DNA of 64,000 nucleotides. Source: Notospermus geniculatus (lineage: Eukaryota; Nemertea; Pilidiophora; Heteronemertea; Lineidae). Of this stretch, positions 55,101-64,000 are shown piece by piece; the stretch's first letter is position 1; each line of letters begins with the position of its first letter. Made by a program: the position numbers and the translations under genes. A model generated the notes under the pieces. That model did not search any database. It was not told where the DNA came from and was given only the letters and a program-made list of their open reading frames with translations. The stretch is from positions 110,012 through 174,011 of the forward strand of contig NMRB01001108.1 of assembly GCA_002633025.1 (NCBI GenBank), in the 5' to 3' direction.

Positions 55101-58100
55101 TTTCAGCAATGCCAATGTCTGATAGTGAATAGTACAATCCTCTCAGCACAGGGCTCTGAAAAGACCAACTCTTTTCCCCTCTCTTTGCATGCAGTGCTAG
55201 TGGGAGGAAGTACAAAGAACCCCTGATTAAATGAGGTACTATATGAAGGGTTGTCCTACAAGATACGAATAAAATATAATAGGCTACCCCTGTGTGAAAC
55301 CTACGTATGTGTCAAGAACTGGAAACTAAACAGGTCTTGATGATAGACAATTGAAAAATTCACAGACCGAAACCTCCTCTTAATCGAGCTGTTGATGGAG
55401 CCCGATCCATTTTCTCGTAGGAACTGTTCGCTGTAGTGTAGGTGAAGTAACCTTTACAACTCAGAGAGATTATGGACACCAGAGTTATGTCATGATGTAC
55501 ACGTCAATGGCAAAGCTCTCTGAAGACCTTTCTGTTGTGAAAGAACAATGACTCTATGACACTATAGTCACACATGTCATACCTTGGATCAATGGACAAC
55601 TCCCCTTATTAGTAGTACTACAATCGAATAAAACAAAACCCAGAAATAACCTTAGCAAGTCTGTAATAAGGAATAATCACATTGATCTCCATGTTATAAC
55701 CTATTGATATTCTGATCACAATATCTTGACATCTATTATTGATATTTGATGCAAATTTGAGTAGGATTGTGTGGGTGGCAGGCAGGCTGTGTTAGCAATG
55801 CGCAGGCACTGCATACTGTACTACCATAGGTCACTCGTCGCGACTGTTTTGGTGAAGAATTCATGACGGTTCTCTGAGACGGCTGTAGATAGAAACTGGT
55901 GAAAGTTGGACTTGGTATCCTTGAGGTATAGGAAAAACCAATGCACACATCCAGTCCAATAGTGCGTGAACTTTTGCATTAAGATATCTTTGGATGAAAA
56001 TGCTGTGAATACCAATAACTTCCTTGAGGTGCTTCCCTATGGTGGGAGCAAAAATCTCGTCACGGCACTTTCGTTGGATAATTTGCAATTCCCCTGAAAA
56101 CGTTCCAACTCTCCATCAAATTCTTTCTACTCAAAATTTAACCGGGAACATTCAGAATTATTCACATGGAAATTTTCCTCTTAAATTACATTTTAAATCA
56201 AAATGCATGACAGCATATTCTATCCAAAATGGATTTATGAGCCATTTTGAAAGCCACAATGGTTGAAGTGCTTGGTGGTTGGATGAGGCAAGCTGTTTTA
56301 CAGCTGATAAATGCTGATCGATGCGTTTTTAAGTCATCTGACAGCTTGTAGGGAACAGAATGGTCGTCTGGAATGGAATTGTGTGTGAAACAGACTTGCA
56401 GTCAACTTGTATCAACTTCAAGACGTCCATGTGCCTCAGACAGAATAGCCCTTGTAAGCTGCTCCTTCCTCGTGGTGATCATGGAGAGAGGGGCTCAGGA
56501 TGGCTCCCTGACCAGCAGCCTCTCCGTACATTTCCGTCAGAAAGAAACCAATGATTGATTTGGTTCACCACGAAACAGTGACACCAAACAGTGTCAACGA
56601 TACATGAACAGACTTGAATAAATCAACTGAGACACCAATGACCCTCACAACTGATCTCTTGTCACAAACACAAGGAATAATCCAACATCTCTATCTCCAT
56701 ATTTATGAGGATTACAAACATGATTTGGCTAACATCGTTGCTACAGTACCACAGGCGTACATAGCCACTCATGCTCAGAGAGCAGGGAGTGGTTTTGGGA
56801 TTGGTTACTTTGGCTTCATTGGTGTCTAGATTGTAGGATTAACCTCCCACGGCAATTGACAGTACTGGGATGAAGTTTTCAACAAGAAGAGCCATACCGG
56901 TAATACAGCAAATGCCTTCACCACAAAATTGCCTTCTATACCAGGAAGAACCTACAGCTAACCGGAAAACCACGCTCAGTAGACATCGCCATCGCCAACA
57001 TGAGGGGATGCCAAGCCACCACACGAGGGAGAAGATCCCTCTCAATGGAGGGTGCAGTTTTCAGTCTCCTCTTTCAGCGGATCAACTGTACGTGTGTGTA
57101 CACGTCCACGTCATGATTTGTCACGTACTGAAAACCTATCCCGAAAGGAAATCTGATATCATCTCATTTCCTTGCCATGAACCTTGAACTGTGACATTTC
57201 CTGTACTATTAACACTTGCCTTTCATTCATGAGCAGCAGGTCCAGGATATGACAAAAGTCATTTGGTACTCAACGAATTCTTTTAATCGTTGCCACTATT
57301 ACAACATCTGTGCAATTGTCATCTTCCTTTCAATTCAATCTCAAACACCATGCCATTGGAAACAATGTGATCTGTTGGTAACATAATCAGGGTGTCTACA
57401 GCGTGTGGAGCACCAAATTTAAGACCTTTTTAAGACTTTTTAAGACAAATATCGACACATTTTCTTTTACGCCTCCCCCTGTTTATAGATACCCGACTGG
57501 GTTTCTACCAGGAAAAAATGTGATAGGGATCAATGTGGCTGGCAAAGGCAGATGTCTAAGCGGAGGGGGGTCTGGGGGTCCGCCCCCAGGAAAATTTGGA
57601 TTTTCGAAGTCTTGAGATGTGATTTCCCAGTATTTCAGAGCCAAAATTAAGACCTTTTTAAGACCTTCTTACAAACATTGCCAAATTTAAGACTTTTTAA
57701 GGCCTTAAAAATGGAAGTTCCAAATTTAAGACTTTTTAAGACTTGTAGACACCCTGATAATAGAGTCAGGCCTCCTTCCATCACATCAGACCACTGCATG
57801 CCGAAAACAAACCGGAATTTCCTATCAAGACTGAAGACCTTGGAATTGATCGCAAAGAAAAATTGTCCAAGCAGCCAATGCACATTAGGGAGGGAATCGG
57901 TCAACAACTTCAAGCTGCAGCTATTGATCAAGCCATCTTGTCCAAACCCAAACCACTATCCGTAACTCAAACACAATAAGATCAATGGCGACGAAATTAG
58001 ATTTTTGCGCCTGCAAAAAGGTACATTTGAGCACGTATCCCTCCGAGTCATCATCTGATTCGATATTGAATCATTACTGATCAATATTCGCGATTAGTAG

Positions 58101-61100
58101 TGGATAATATGTTTGTTGCTTGGTAACTGAATCCGAGGGCTGCAGGTCAGCACAAGGGATTTGAAGTCTTTTGAATCACGGTGTTGAGTGATGGTGATGC
58201 TGTGTTACAAGATTGACCAGCAATCTGTACAGCCAAGTTGATGGATTGGGTCAAGTATCATGATTTAGGGGAGTACAAAAGAAATGCACTGGAGACCAAA
58301 AGAAACGGACATTGTGGGAACTGCGATTTGCTCCGTGTAGAGCAGCTGCCTGTACAGAGTAAGACAGCTGAAGTTTGCCATCAAAATACATTGCCAATCT
58401 ACCCTAGCCTCCTCAGGCAACCGAGGAAATTAAAGTACAGGGGTTGTTTTTAAAGTACAGGAATGACATGGGTTATGCGATCCTACTGTCAGCAGCTGAC
58501 AAATCACCGGAATGATTAAGGTTCTTCTCAGAAACTAGGATAAGTTCCAGTGTGAAATGTCACCTCAATGCTTGCTGCCATATACAGTAAAATGGTCCTT
58601 CAGATTGAAACAGGTCAAGTGCATTTGCTGAAGTAGTTTGTCCGTGTAACCACTTGCTCTTGTGCTGGAGTGAAGGGCATCTTCAACAGAGTGAAGGGCC
58701 TCTTTAACATATTCAAACAGTAAAAGAAAGTGACTTTCATAATCAGGGTTTTACAGGCTGAAATGAAGGACCTAGTTGTGTTTATGGGCCCTTGCTGAAA
58801 CTGATTTCATCCTGCCTGGACTCTGAAGGGTTAACATCTCCTACTCTCTCTCTATCAGCAATGAACACTGGTCAAGCACAGGAAGCATCCACTCGCCACC
58901 GAGATCAAGGAAATCACTCCATTGTGTTGCTAAAGAACTAGCATTGTGGGAGATGAATCAACCTAAGGCATGCACTTTGGACAGGCGCTGTAGACCAGGA
59001 GTGCTCTCTTGATATGGTGGTTGACCAGAAAGGGAAGACCTCAGTCCATGTTCCGTTCTGGGGTGCGAACAAAGCAATTGAATTGGGAAGTTAGATGAAA
59101 GTTAGCCAGTGTATACGGAGAGGCAGAGATTTTCACACAGACTATCACTGCCACAGACATAACAGAGAGGAAGGAACATTCAAGGAGTTATCGTCACTCG
59201 ACTTGAGCTGAAAGAAGACAACTCTTGGCGTTATTACTTCAGATTCAATCACTACTTTTAAATCTACAACGAAAATCACAAAACTATTTTTATACTTTCA
59301 TTTAAGGGATAAGCATTGCATGTTACACAGGTAGTTTCAAATGGACAGCAATATGCCATCTATATTGAATGTATAATCTTGATATCTGTCACATGACATT
59401 ATATCAATGTGTGAATCCACCCTCAAGCTAGTTAGACATCGATTACCTACAAACTGAACGAATTCTAGATAAGAATCATTAGAAAAATGCACTCTGACTG
59501 AACTTGAAAGGGTGGTGAAAATCAATGAAATATGATCGATTTCAGCTCAAGATACAACAATGGTACTTCCCATACAAATGAAAAAAAAATGTATATCAAT
59601 ACGGTATCTCATCCATTATAATCTACTTCACCAAACTGGAGGATTGCAAACAAACTTTTTGTCACAGACATCAATGACATAGAAAGACCATGACAATCCA
59701 CGGAATGTCTGTGAACAAGAACTTAAAGATGAACTATCAGTATTTTATAGTGACGTACCTTTCCTCTTTTTATAGTCAAAGTCTAACTTCCGACTGTTCA
59801 GTTTTTTCCTATGATGCTGAAAGTAGAAATATAATTGAGACATGAAGCATCAGGAATGTGACTGACCATGATCCTCAAAGAAAGTTGTGTGACAAAGTGG
59901 TCCAAAAGGTCCATTTGGACCAGGACGCGATTCATTGATACTGATATTGATATTGATAACTTTGGAACAAAGGTGAAAGGAAAGAAGTGTCCAGCACCAA
60001 CTTTTCAATGTTCTGACAGTTTCTTTCAAGCGATGCCTCTTTCCGATTCAATTTTATCCACACTTCATGAAGTTGATCTTACCTGTACTTCTCTGAAATC
60101 TTTCGACTGTAATTGATGTAATGGTTCCAAGAAATTTTGTTTGACACTATCTTCTAAACTGTATTTATATTCCGCTATCTGTTTATACGTATCTCCTGCC
60201 TCCACCAAGGCACTCCCTGCATTTGAAAATAGGAAAACATCATAGTTTTGGGTGCAAACCACTGTCAACAGCAAATCTGGTGATCACATGATCTTTGTTC
60301 CATTCTGTATGACTGGGTGTCAGTATCATGCCATAAAATATCATGAAATTTAACATTTTAAGAACAGAAGGATAACCAGGCAGCAAGTACATGTAAGTAT
60401 CAAAATGAATCAGTCTGTTAGGATGGCTTTTACTGAAAGTGTACTTCACAGACTCCAATCTTGGGATATACCTACCAAGAGTAGAATCCTCGCCTAATTC
60501 TGTCCCATGTTTGGTCATACATTCCCCTAACGTCCCCTCAGGTTGTGGATATAAGGCGTTTTTATTGCTTTGACCCTTTAGCTTGGACACTAACATCATC
60601 TTGGTTCTAGTTGCTGAAAAGAGAAGAAGAGAGGGCCTATAATGACAACTAGGGGACATGCTTTTTGTGGCAGATGGTGCTCATGCCAGTCACGGGAGGT
60701 CATACAGCTACCGGTAATCAACATTTCACAGGGTAATATGATGTAATCATAAGGTCTGACAACTTGCTAGATATTTGCCAGTATACTTCACTGATATACT
60801 GCAGTCCCGATGGGTTGCACAAAGTGCATGCTTTAAATGAACTTCCCAGCCTAAACTTGTCAACAGCAAATCTGGTGATCACATGATCATTTTTCCAATC
60901 TGATTGCCACCAGATCGGAAACAGAATGAGACAATGTCCAGCCTATTTGTGACGGTTAGTATCTTAGAAGTTATGCCCTGCCATACCTGTATAATTAGCA
61001 GTTGTACAGCTAGAGTGCAGTTATCAACATGAACATGAGTTCAGCAGTAGAAAGCTATTTAGTAGGACAAAAGGAGGTTCTTAGGTAAACACACCATCAG

Positions 61101-63846
61101 CATCAGTCCAATATCTACACACAAACCGGGTTTCAATTTGACAGAAGTTTATTATCCTAATATTGTTACATTTATGTGAGAAACTGGAACACATCCATAG
61201 GTGGCACTCTGAATATTTGGTATCTCATGTCAAGCATCAAAGCAACTCACTAGTTCAGAAATGTTGTACATGTACATTATGATGTGTACAGAAGTAAGTA
61301 CCATACACGGCATTTAGTTATTCAGTTATGGAGAAGGATTGAAAAAGATAGTAATCTTTAAACTTCTATACTGGAGATGTCCAATTTCTCATTCCATAAA
61401 CTATGTTAAAACATTATGTTTTGAAAGAACATCTAAAAACTATTTCAATGATAATACCAAATGGCCCTGCAAAATGACAAAAAACAAGTCAGTGTGTGAT
61501 AAAATTTGAATATTTCGCTCATTTTAAAGGGAGATAATCCATGGATGGCATGACAGACACTTTCACCCCAAAGGATCAAGAATAGCTTCATTTACTTAAA
61601 AGCACTTGTAATAGGTACACATCTGGTAAGCCATGCTGAGGAAAGTGAGTGTGTTAACGGCCAGACATCACATCACAGTGATACATGTACATCACGATAA
61701 CCATACTTGAAATGATGGACATCGTCAATCGATTTGTCACTTGATGTGTGATTCTGGCTGGAGGCAACCATCATAATGTGCTTGCCCATAATATATCTCA
61801 ATACGTACCTGGATTTGGTTGTAAATACTCATGGGTCTTTCCTTGCACATCTTCAACAAACTTGGCCGTGATGTCAAATTTCTGGAATTATGATTTCAGG
61901 AGGGCATGAAATTACAGATACATCAATCAGGCCGTCTGAGATGCATATGTATTAAGCAGAAAAAAAACAACTAGCTTTTGTCTTTGAATGATACCACAGC
62001 ATGAACAAGCTCCGCAATAGCTACCCCTGACTACTAATTCCAAATGAACTGTGACACAGTACGAGATTAAGCATGTACATGAAACAGTCATGTTACTGTT
62101 TATAAATAGATGTCATCTATCCCAGAAGAGGCTGGAGTGTCAAAGAAGGTCTCAATGTACTGCTGAATACAATACAAGCACATTTCTCATCCTTTTGCTT
62201 CTCACATAACCGAGATCGATATCTTGAGATTTACTGCAGTTCCTTTCTTTATTATTACTCCCCTACATGTATGACAGCCTCTGACTTCTAAGCCTTCATT
62301 TAACAAGACGTGGGCGTGTGTCGCAAAAGAGATGAGGAGGCCACAAATGATAAAAGACGATGGCTTACTTTATTCACAACTTTAAAGGATTGGTAACAAA
62401 TGAATTGTGTTTTAATTGACATGCATTGAGAGGCACTGACATTCTAATATTGGCTTATTTTGCCTCTCAGTGTTTGTTTCAACTTGAGTGTATCCAGGCT
62501 ATTTCGAAGTAATGTACTGGAAATGCACTAAGCAGGACTAGACTTTGAGAAGGTAACCCTTACTAATATCTCCGAGTGGATCTTCCCAATGATGTGACTT
62601 CAGCCTAACTCAATGAGTTCAGCATACAGCCAACCGCAGGCTTAGGCTGGCTATCCTAGATCCGTTAGATTTTAGACAGTTTTGAAAGAAGAATCAAACA
62701 GAACAAGTCCTTCGTTCATAGTTCTGTTGTACTGAATGTGTTAAAATTGATCAATACTGGTGACTGTTCAATATATTCTGTGGCCACAGAGGCATCCGCA
62801 TGTATGCTAACGGATGACCACACTTGAACATGACAACCAAGAACAGGATNAAAAACTGTTGTGATATCAAACTAAAAGAGAGAATATATAGTCAACAGCC
62901 ATGCCTGAGATAGGCATTGGCAATGATTATGAAGCCATCAGGCCACTGACACATCCTAGCAGGGTGGTGACATTAGGCCATGTAGGCCTAAGCAATTATT
63001 CTGCTGTATCAATTAGATGTCTGCATGCTCATGTAAGAATGGGATAAAGATGGTTCCTAAGTTTAAAATCAGGTCTGAAAAAAGGCAATCTAATTTAATC
63101 AATTTAATGGCATTGTTCTCCTAATAATGCAGAAAAGGCTAAAGTTTAGAATCCCCCGTCGGAAGTGACGTTACTCCATGGCACACAATGGAAATCCTAT
63201 TGTACAATGTGGCTTATTCCGTCAATCGATGACCTTTTTTTGGGCACTGACAGGGGATTCTACACTCGTTCCGCAGAAAATTACCGGTGGAGGTGCTGGG
63301 GACACCACCCATGTTGTTGTCAGCATGGTAGGCAAAAATAGCAACGGCTAAGAAACACAAGATAATCAGTCTAGGCCTAGGCCTATTCCCAATTCAATGT
63401 CAAATAAATAACAATTGGCCTTAGCCAAGAAGGCCCTTCGTTCGGCCCAAAGCCGAAGAGGTGGCCTAGCTAATCTCATCTGTAACTTTTCCAGCGACCT
63501 CTCTCTCAGTCTCAGAGAGAGGCTCTCTCTCTCCAAGAAGGTCAAGGAGCTAAGTTAGCCTAAAGCCTGCCTAACAACCAGGCCAGCATGGCCAGGGCAG
63601 GCTAATCACTAAATGAAATCAGCCTAATGATTGCATACGCATCCTGTCACAGTGTCAGCATGGGTGCATGGGCCATGCATTGCTTGCATGCATGCATGCA
63701 TGCATGTGCATGATGATGTGATGAACATGATGATGAAGCGAACAGACCTGTCAACATTTCACTTCAGTGGTCTGCTGATTGGACCCACATGTATACTTTA
63801 CCTGATTGGCTTTGTTAATCTGCTTTTTAAAACCAGCAAATGACAT
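36969..63846 (-). CDS. SH3GL: Endophilin-A (SH3GL family), whole gene span
   Basis: N-BAR plus SH3 protein; endophilin-A bends membrane at clathrin-coated vesicle necks and recruits dynamin and synaptojanin through its SH3. Exons in gene order (high to low): 63846-63802, 61881-61809, 60613-60476, 60216-60083, 59816-59759, 38293-38196, 37937-37834, 37453-37305, 37156-36969. Phases agree at every visible junction apart from the missing exon 2. The visible 328 residues compare with about 352 in vertebrates. The missing part is exon 2 (the KVSEKVGG..LDDDF region), expected between 61882 and 63801, where an isolated N sits at 62850. The intron between 38293 and 59759 is about 21.5 kb. Confidence 0.95.
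37305..37453 (-). CDS. SH3GL: Endophilin exon 8 (variable linker)
   Basis: Encodes [40 protein letters not shown] and PSPVHQPHS. This linker between BAR and SH3 is poorly conserved in all endophilins. Phase joins exons 7 and 9 exactly. Confidence 0.88.
37587..37702. mobile_element. 116-bp MITE, TAGAATCCCC ends (copy 1)
   Basis: TAGAATCCCC at the left and GGGGATTCTA at the right. A second copy of the same length lies inverted at 63147-63262. One end is extended by the shared flank TAAAGTTTAGAATCCCC. It lies in the intron between endophilin exons 7 and 8. Confidence 0.85.
37834..37937 (-). CDS. SH3GL: Endophilin exon 7 (BAR helix 3)
   Basis: Encodes [20 protein letters not shown] and [15 protein letters not shown], matching the vertebrate VSQLSALVQAQLEYHKQA..LQQV helix. 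Confidence 0.95.
38044..38106 (+). mobile_element. 5'-truncated tRNA-derived SINE with 14-bp target duplication
   Basis: Flanked by CATTGAGACAACAC at 38030-38043 and 38107-38120. The 63-bp body holds the B box GGGTTCGAATC and the same 3' part (GGTAGGAAGCA, TTTCACCTTAGAAAC, TTTCTATTTCAT) as the full SINE at 14100-14282. Inserted in a short endophilin intron between exons 6 and 7. Confidence 0.9.
38196..38293 (-). CDS. SH3GL: Endophilin exon 6 (BAR)
   Basis: Encodes [20 protein letters not shown] and [13 protein letters not shown], corresponding to the vertebrate [31 protein letters not shown]. It borders the very long intron. Confidence 0.95.
39290..39464. mobile_element. MITE with AGCCTGCCGCA ends
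   Basis: AGCCTGCCGCA at the left returns as TGCGGCAGGCT at the right, bordered by TA on both sides. Inside, GAGCTATCTGCTGAGCAAAC-like words occur in both orientations. Confidence 0.8.
41437..41816. mobile_element. Composite MITE with CCTAGGTCACATATCCAC ends
   Basis: CCTAGGTCACATATCCAC (41437-41454) appears inverted twice, ending at 41640 and at 41816. The inner unit has long matching arms (CCGTACGGCGAGTAAAAACA and TGTTTTTACTCGCCGTACGG; GGTGCCCGG and CCGGGCACC). The extra end suggests nesting or a partial internal duplication. Confidence 0.8.
41914..42009. mobile_element. 96-bp hairpin MITE
   Basis: TGTATTTCAGAATG pairs with CATTCTGAAATACG at the base, and AAGGCTATTGTTCTC with GAGAACAATAGCCTT near the apex. 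It would fold into a long single hairpin if transcribed. Confidence 0.8.
44260..44290. repeat. 12-bp perfect hairpin
   Basis: AGAAACCCGTGT, loop TTTTCAG, ACACGGGTTTCT. Short, isolated and of unknown origin. Confidence 0.6.
53605..53640 (+). mobile_element. pogo/Tigger-like terminal sequence
   Basis: ACAGTAAAACCTCTGTTAGC with a following AGACATCTC resembles the CAGT..AACCTCT..TTA end of pogo/Tigger elements. The opposite end was not identified. A similar phrase (CAGCAAAAGCTCTCTATTAA) occurs near 44980. Confidence 0.35.
53674..53718. repeat. 14-bp hairpin
   Basis: AAAGTTGGTGTTAA and TTAACACCAACTTT, separated by 17 bp. Confidence 0.75.
53768..53900 (+). mobile_element. tRNA-derived SINE (second family)
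   Basis: A-box-like AGTGCAGTGGTAAAGC and B box GGGTTCGATTTCC, with about 35 bp between, followed by a non-tRNA body (AAATTGCCACGCACCCTTCA). The degenerate element at 16371-16465 shares the layout. No target duplication was identified. Confidence 0.65.
57388..57756. mobile_element. 369-bp element with CAGGGTGTCTAC ends and ATAAT duplication
   Basis: CAGGGTGTCTACA at the left and TGTAGACACCCTG at the right, flanked by ATAAT at 57383-57387 and 57757-57761. Inside are several AAATTTAAGACTTTTTAAG units and a GGGGGTCTGGGGGTCCGCCC stretch. CAGGG-type ends with a 5-bp duplication fit a hAT-related group; that is inference. Confidence 0.85.
59759..59816 (-). CDS. SH3GL: Endophilin exon 5 (BAR)
   Basis: A 58-nt exon encoding [19 protein letters not shown], matching the vertebrate [27 protein letters not shown] is an endophilin-A landmark at the concave BAR surface. 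Confidence 0.97.
60083..60216 (-). CDS. SH3GL: Endophilin exon 4 (BAR)
   Basis: Encodes [40 protein letters not shown] and REVQ, matching [21 protein letters not shown] of vertebrate endophilins. Confidence 0.96.
60264..60293 (+). repeat. 30-bp direct repeat, copy 1 (pair at 60859-60888)
   Basis: GTCAACAGCAAATCTGGTGA then TCACATGATC occurs identically at 60859-60888 in the same intron, 595 bp away. The flanks diverge beyond loosely similar TTCCAT / TTCCAA words. Confidence 0.85.
60476..60613 (-). CDS. SH3GL: Endophilin exon 3b (BAR)
   Basis: Encodes [40 protein letters not shown] and GEDSTL, matching the vertebrate [32 protein letters not shown]. Counted as the third visible exon. Confidence 0.95.
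61809..61881 (-). CDS. SH3GL: Endophilin exon 3a (start of the BAR domain)
   Basis: Encodes [20 protein letters not shown] and QPNP, matching the vertebrate [25 protein letters not shown]. It begins in phase 0. Confidence 0.93.
62850..62850. other. Isolated N in the intron missing endophilin exon 2
   Basis: A single undetermined base in GAACAGGATnAAAAACTG. It is the third case in this window of a lone N falling where an expected exon is absent. Confidence 0.7.
63147..63262. mobile_element. 116-bp MITE, TAGAATCCCC ends (copy 2, inverted)
   Basis: The same element as 37587-37702 in the opposite orientation, sharing the inner words GTCGGAAGTGACGTTACTCC and CCATGGCACACAATGGAAAT. It lies in the first endophilin intron. 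Confidence 0.85.
63683..63708 (+). repeat. (GCAT)n microsatellite
   Basis: About five GCAT units within a longer ATGCATG-rich stretch, roughly 95 bp downstream of endophilin exon 1 on the gene's strand. Confidence 0.85.
63802..63846 (-). CDS. SH3GL: Endophilin exon 1 (N-terminal amphipathic helix)
   Basis: [15 protein letters not shown], then GTAAAG, matches the vertebrate MSVAGLKKQFHKATQ exon exactly in length (15 codons) and phase. This is the start of helix H0, which inserts into membranes. Confidence 0.95.
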
Positions 63847-63951
63847 CTTTACTGTTTATTCCAGTTTATTTCCAACAGAAAACGAAAAAAATACAGATTT
63901 ATTGTGATATCCAGCTCACTTCCGTCAAATAGTAGTTAGCGGAACTCAGTA

Positions 63952-63960
63952 TCACGTGAC
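63952..63960. promoter_or_regulatory. TCACGTGAC E-box upstream of endophilin
   Basis: A palindromic CACGTG E-box with flanks like the TFEB/CLEAR or USF site, about 105 bp upstream of the endophilin ATG. The position fits a promoter, but function is inference. Confidence 0.4.
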
Positions 63961-64000
63961 CTGTGCATGCAACAAATACTCAAGTCATTATAATTTGCCG

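Larger units (their letters stand above)
38294..59758 (-). other. Long endophilin intron (about 21.5 kb)
   Basis: No nested gene could be supported on either strand. It contains several inverted-repeat elements listed separately, tacatg microsatellites (near 45728 and 49238) and a SINE. The longest open frame (54630-54082, - strand, 182 codons) has no recognised motif. Confidence 0.7.
61882..63801 (-). other. Endophilin intron that should contain exon 2
   Basis: No sequence encoding the expected KVSEKVGG..LDDDFKxME block was found on the - strand. An isolated N at 62850 is probably a collapsed gap. The MITE at 63147-63262 is also here. Confidence 0.65.

Noticed and set aside
62850-63801. Genuine evolutionary loss of endophilin exon 2
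   Set aside because: Skipping the exon would keep frame, but the isolated N in the same intron and the same pattern in two other genes favour a collapsed gap.
1-64000. Bacterial-type features: operons, CRISPR arrays, insertion sequences
   Set aside because: Introns, poly(A) signals, SINEs and MITEs make this an animal genome; no such features were seen.

Overview
This is a eukaryotic, animal nuclear window: genes are split into short exons with GT..AG introns, and interspersed repeats are dense. It reads as a marine invertebrate with a highly heterozygous genome. The repeated taggcctaggcc and tacatgtacatg words, the many short inverted-repeat transposons and the deuterostome-like proteins suggest an echinoderm, hemichordate or amphioxus-type animal. 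The species cannot be fixed from sequence alone. No bacterial, viral or CRISPR features were seen.

Three protein genes are supported. (1) A spinster homolog (SPNS1-like lysosomal MFS transporter) lies on the + strand, about 875-24117, with nine core exons followed by a cassette exon and at least three alternative last exons. (2) A KIF22/Kid-type kinesin lies on the + strand, 27814-31159, with a motor domain, a charged linker and a C-terminal helix-hairpin-helix tail; an NRF1 palindrome and an E2F-like site lie upstream. (3) An endophilin-A (SH3GL family, BAR plus SH3) gene lies on the - strand, 63846-36969, with an intron of about 21.5 kb in the BAR domain. The KIF22 and endophilin genes are convergent across about 5.8 kb.

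The first 16 kb is dominated by a tandem duplication. 1219-8533 and 8534-15968 are diverged copies of one segment holding the end of spinster exon 1, intron 1 and exon 2. The copies differ by small substitutions and by complete presence or absence of transposons: a tRNA-derived SINE with 14-bp target duplications, a 400-bp element with a TTA target duplication, a foldback element, and others. This is what two allelic haplotypes laid end to end by an assembler would look like, although a real duplication is not excluded.

Three isolated N characters (17365, 29542, 62850) each fall exactly where one of the three genes lacks an expected exon piece: part of spinster TM7, the end of the KIF22 motor domain, and endophilin exon 2. 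They are best read as collapsed assembly gaps, not gene loss. A 112-base N run at 25994-26105 is an explicit gap.

The most biologically interesting signals are the cluster of alternative C-terminal exons in the spinster gene, two of which share a GTQSTL motif, and the set of transposon insertions that can be read against their own empty sites in the neighbouring copy. The remaining sequence is intron, UTR and intergenic DNA filled with short inverted-repeat elements.
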